A DNA stretch of 16,555 nt, from NCBI GenBank assembly GCA_049609625.1, contig JBMYYR010000040.1, positions 1-16,555 of the forward strand, given 5' to 3'. The notes under the pieces were generated by a model. The model did not search any database and had not been told where the DNA came from. It saw only the letters and a list, made by a program, of their open reading frames with translations. This stretch comes from JBMYYR01 sp049609625. GTDB taxonomy: Bacteria > Bacteroidota > Bacteroidia > Flavobacteriales > CAJXXR01. Shown one piece after another: positions 15,580-16,555 of this stretch. Within the stretch, counting starts at the first letter, position 1, and every line of letters begins with the position of its first letter. The translations under genes were made by a program, and so were the position numbers.

Positions 15580-15942
15580 AAGGTTTTTGTCGCTCTATCT
15601 ATGGAAACAAAAAGACACTATTTCTAACAAAAGCTCGGTAAACGACACTCCGTATTTTTTCAGGCTCTTGTAGATTTGCAACCTCTTCAATTTTATCTAA
15701 AAACCACCAAATCAGTTTCTTAAAGTAGATGTTGAGTTACTGGTCGAGCTCGCTTAATGCGTATGTTATGGTGTTTGGTCTGGAGCTTTTATCTTCAAAA
15801 TGCACTTTTTTTTCAACTTTATAATAGTGTTTGCCGATACCTGATATTATTCTGCAAGAACAGAAATAGGTAAATTACTGTTGCTAATTTCAGTTCTATA
15901 GTGTGCATTTGTCTTAGCGTTCGAATGATAGGTTTGTTTCAT
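15580..15942 (-). pseudogene. Decayed IS481-family transposase, 5' fragment
   Basis: The minus strand from ATG at 15942 reads MKQTYHSNAKTN..., then a stop in place of an expected Gln after LPISVLAE, and continues in the same frame as YQVSANTIIKLKK. This is the N-terminal helix-turn-helix pattern of IS481-type transposases. A frameshift at an A-rich run moves the reading to EDKSSRPNTITYALSELDQ, then a stop, then a further LNIYFKKLIWWFLDKIEEV...SVVYRAFVRNS, matching the conserved part before the DDE domain. The catalytic DDE region is absent: similarity fades near 15614-15580, close to the atpDC terminator. A -7-like TAACTTTG is present on the minus strand at 15973-15966. Terminal inverted repeats could not be identified. 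Family recognition is from pattern memory, so the exact group is less certain than the 'dead transposase' call. Confidence 0.78.
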
Positions 15943-16218
15943 CTTTTGTTAGTTTTAAAGTTTAACAAAGTTAAAACAATTTACCTTTCTTGTCCTTTCT
16001 TACGTAATGAAGCGTAGCGAAATGGAGTGAGAAAAGACAAGAAAAAAATAATAACGCAGTGAAACGAATCCTTAACTTAATGACATTGAACGAGCGTCAG
16101 TCGAGTGTTTTTTTAAGTCAATCTAATTTTATTCCAAAAAACTTTCAGTTCTAATTGTCATAAAATCAACCAACTAAAGTATTTTAAGAAAACAATTCAA
16201 AAAAAGAACACCAAAACA
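15943..16218. other. Gene-free AT-rich region between IS remnant and tandem promoters
   Basis: No open frame of note and no RNA gene recognised. It holds a long imperfect hairpin (15986-16044) and fragments of the GCGTAGCGAAATGGAGTG and CGCAGTGAAACGAA type. A weak hairpin before a T7 run near 16086-16117 is too poor to call a terminator. Confidence 0.6.
15986..16044. repeat. 18-bp imperfect inverted repeat (hairpin)
   Basis: Arms 15986-16003 and 16027-16044 pair through 9 perfect bp (TTTCTTGTC/GACAAGAAA), one mismatch, 5 bp, one G-T wobble and 2 bp, with a 23-base loop containing GCGTAGCGAAATGG. No T run follows on either strand, so it is not a standard terminator. Confidence 0.65.
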
Positions 16219-16249
16219 TTTGCGAGTAATAAAAAAGCTCATACATTTG
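16219..16249 (+). promoter_or_regulatory. Promoter P1 (TTTG-N19-TACATTTG)
   Basis: TTTG (16219-16222), a 19-base spacer and TACATTTG (16242-16249) are an ideal Bacteroidota promoter. RNA should start near 16255. The spacer contains AATAAAAAAGC (16228-16238), shared with P2. A 9-bp perfect inverted repeat (TTTGCGAGT at 16219-16227, ACTCGCAAA at 16251-16259) brackets the promoter from the -33 element to the start site. A short hairpin (TCTCT/AGAGA, about 16270-16284) and GTTCATTGA (16306-16314) follow in the leader. Confidence 0.72.
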
Positions 16250-16305
16250 CACTCGCAAAAACGCAAAGCCTCTCTTGTTTAGAGATGGTAAGTGTAGCGA
16301 CAAAC

Positions 16306-16314
16306 GTTCATTGA
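16306..16314 (+). promoter_or_regulatory. GTTCATTGA leader motif, copy 1 (boxA-like)
   Basis: GTTCATTGA lies about 50 bases after the expected start site of P1. Flavobacterial and other Bacteroidota rRNA leaders carry GTTC(A/T)TTGA at a similar place, which I take as a boxA-like antitermination or processing signal. Function is inferred. Confidence 0.4.
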
Positions 16315-16377
16315 GATTCCAAACTAAGCTTTAAGTTTTCACTTCAAAAAAACTTTTTGAAAAAAAACTTAAAAAGC

Positions 16378-16409
16378 ATTAGTTAGAATAAAAAAGCGTT
16401 TTATATTTG
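16378..16409 (+). promoter_or_regulatory. Promoter P2 (TATATTTG), probable rRNA-type promoter
   Basis: The -7 element TATATTTG lies at 16402-16409, with only a weak -33 (TTAG at 16379-16382, 19-base spacer). An A-rich tract upstream (about 16346-16375) resembles an UP element. The layout matches what I know of tandem promoters before 16S rRNA genes in flavobacteria. The target gene is outside the window, so an rRNA operon is inferred; a tRNA or other highly expressed operon is the alternative. Confidence 0.6.
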
Positions 16410-16460
16410 CCGACCCTTTCAGAACGACTATCGATTTGGAATAGGGGAATCATTAAAAAC

Positions 16461-16469
16461 GTTCATTGA
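16461..16469 (+). promoter_or_regulatory. GTTCATTGA leader motif, copy 2 (boxA-like)
   Basis: Second exact copy of the motif, about 47 bases after the expected P2 start site, within the second copy of the tandem repeat. The equal spacing after both promoters supports a promoter-leader module that has been duplicated. Confidence 0.4.
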
Positions 16470-16555
16470 GATTCCAAACTAAGCTTTAAGTTTTCACTTC
16501 AAGAAAACTTTTTGAAAAAAAAACTTAAAAAGCATTAGTTAGAATAAAAAAGCGT

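Larger units (their letters stand above)
16302..16555 (+). repeat. Two tandem copies of a promoter-leader segment
   Basis: Copy 1 at 16302-16399 and copy 2 at 16457-16555 (cut by the window edge) differ by one substitution and one extra A over about 98 bases; the period is 155-156. Each copy carries GTTCATTGA (16306-16314; 16461-16469), a CTAAGCTTTAAG segment, an A-rich UP-like tract and the AATAAAAAAGC spacer sequence. The repeat includes most of promoter P2. Confidence 0.9.

Noticed and set aside
16086..16117. Hairpin plus T7 run as a terminator
   Set aside because: Only about five pairs including a wobble form before mismatches; no gene upstream on the plus strand needs it.
16260..16300. 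tRNA or other small RNA gene between P1 and GTTCATTGA
   Set aside because: Only a 5-bp hairpin is visible, with no cloverleaf, no T-loop motif and no CCA end.
16302..16555. Direct repeats as a CRISPR array
   Set aside because: Only two copies, about 98 bases long, containing promoter elements; no short spacers and no cas genes.
1..16555. A new defence, secretion or biosynthetic system
   Set aside because: All full-length genes belong to known families with mostly housekeeping roles; nothing forms a coherent unknown system beyond the associations listed as findings.

Overview
The window looks like chromosomal DNA from a member of the Flavobacteriaceae (Bacteroidota). Four things point there. 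A secreted protease ends in a type IX secretion (T9SS) sorting domain. The recognisable promoters carry the Bacteroidota -7 element TAnnTTTG, and start codons lack Shine-Dalgarno sequences. There is a DUF4199 membrane protein. atpD and atpC form a separate two-gene unit, with a flavobacterial-type insertion in AtpD. The DNA is AT-rich and codon use looks uniform across the genes.

Positions 13-7092 (minus strand) hold a tightly packed seven-gene unit read right to left: smpB, a DUF4199 membrane protein, a DPM1/GtrB-like glycosyltransferase, a secreted MORN/YwqK-type repeat protein, a T9SS-exported S8 protease, an FMN-dependent nitronate monooxygenase/FabK-like enzyme with a TTG start, and a long-chain acyl-CoA synthetase. 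It begins at a good promoter that almost abuts the smpB start codon and ends at a clear intrinsic terminator. The first six intergenic distances are 25 bases or less and one pair overlaps. Positions 7221-13061 (also minus) hold a second run: a SAM methyltransferase, rnr (RNase R), ruvB, a RecD/Pif1-like helicase and a PlsC-like acyltransferase, again closely spaced.

A gene-free stretch at 13062-13733 separates this run from the divergent plus-strand atpD-atpC pair (13734-15496), which encodes the beta and short epsilon subunits of F1-ATPase and ends in a perfect-palindrome terminator. The stretch contains an 11-bp inverted repeat and several TAnnTTTG elements. After the terminator lies the decayed 5' part of an IS481-type transposase gene (minus strand), then a gene-free AT-rich region with a long hairpin.

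The last ~340 bases are not coding. They hold repeated promoter-plus-leader modules: two recognisable promoters, two copies of a ~98-base segment carrying GTTCATTGA, and a window edge that cuts the second copy just before its expected -7 element. This layout fits the tandem promoter and leader region of a ribosomal RNA operon whose 16S gene would lie just beyond the right edge. No rRNA is actually visible.

Most genes are housekeeping and well-known families. I saw no defence system, CRISPR array, prophage or biosynthetic cluster. The most interesting items are the tandem promoter array at the right end, the apparently near-leaderless smpB, the structured intergenic region upstream of the methyltransferase, and the RNase R whose lysine-rich segment is at the N-terminus.
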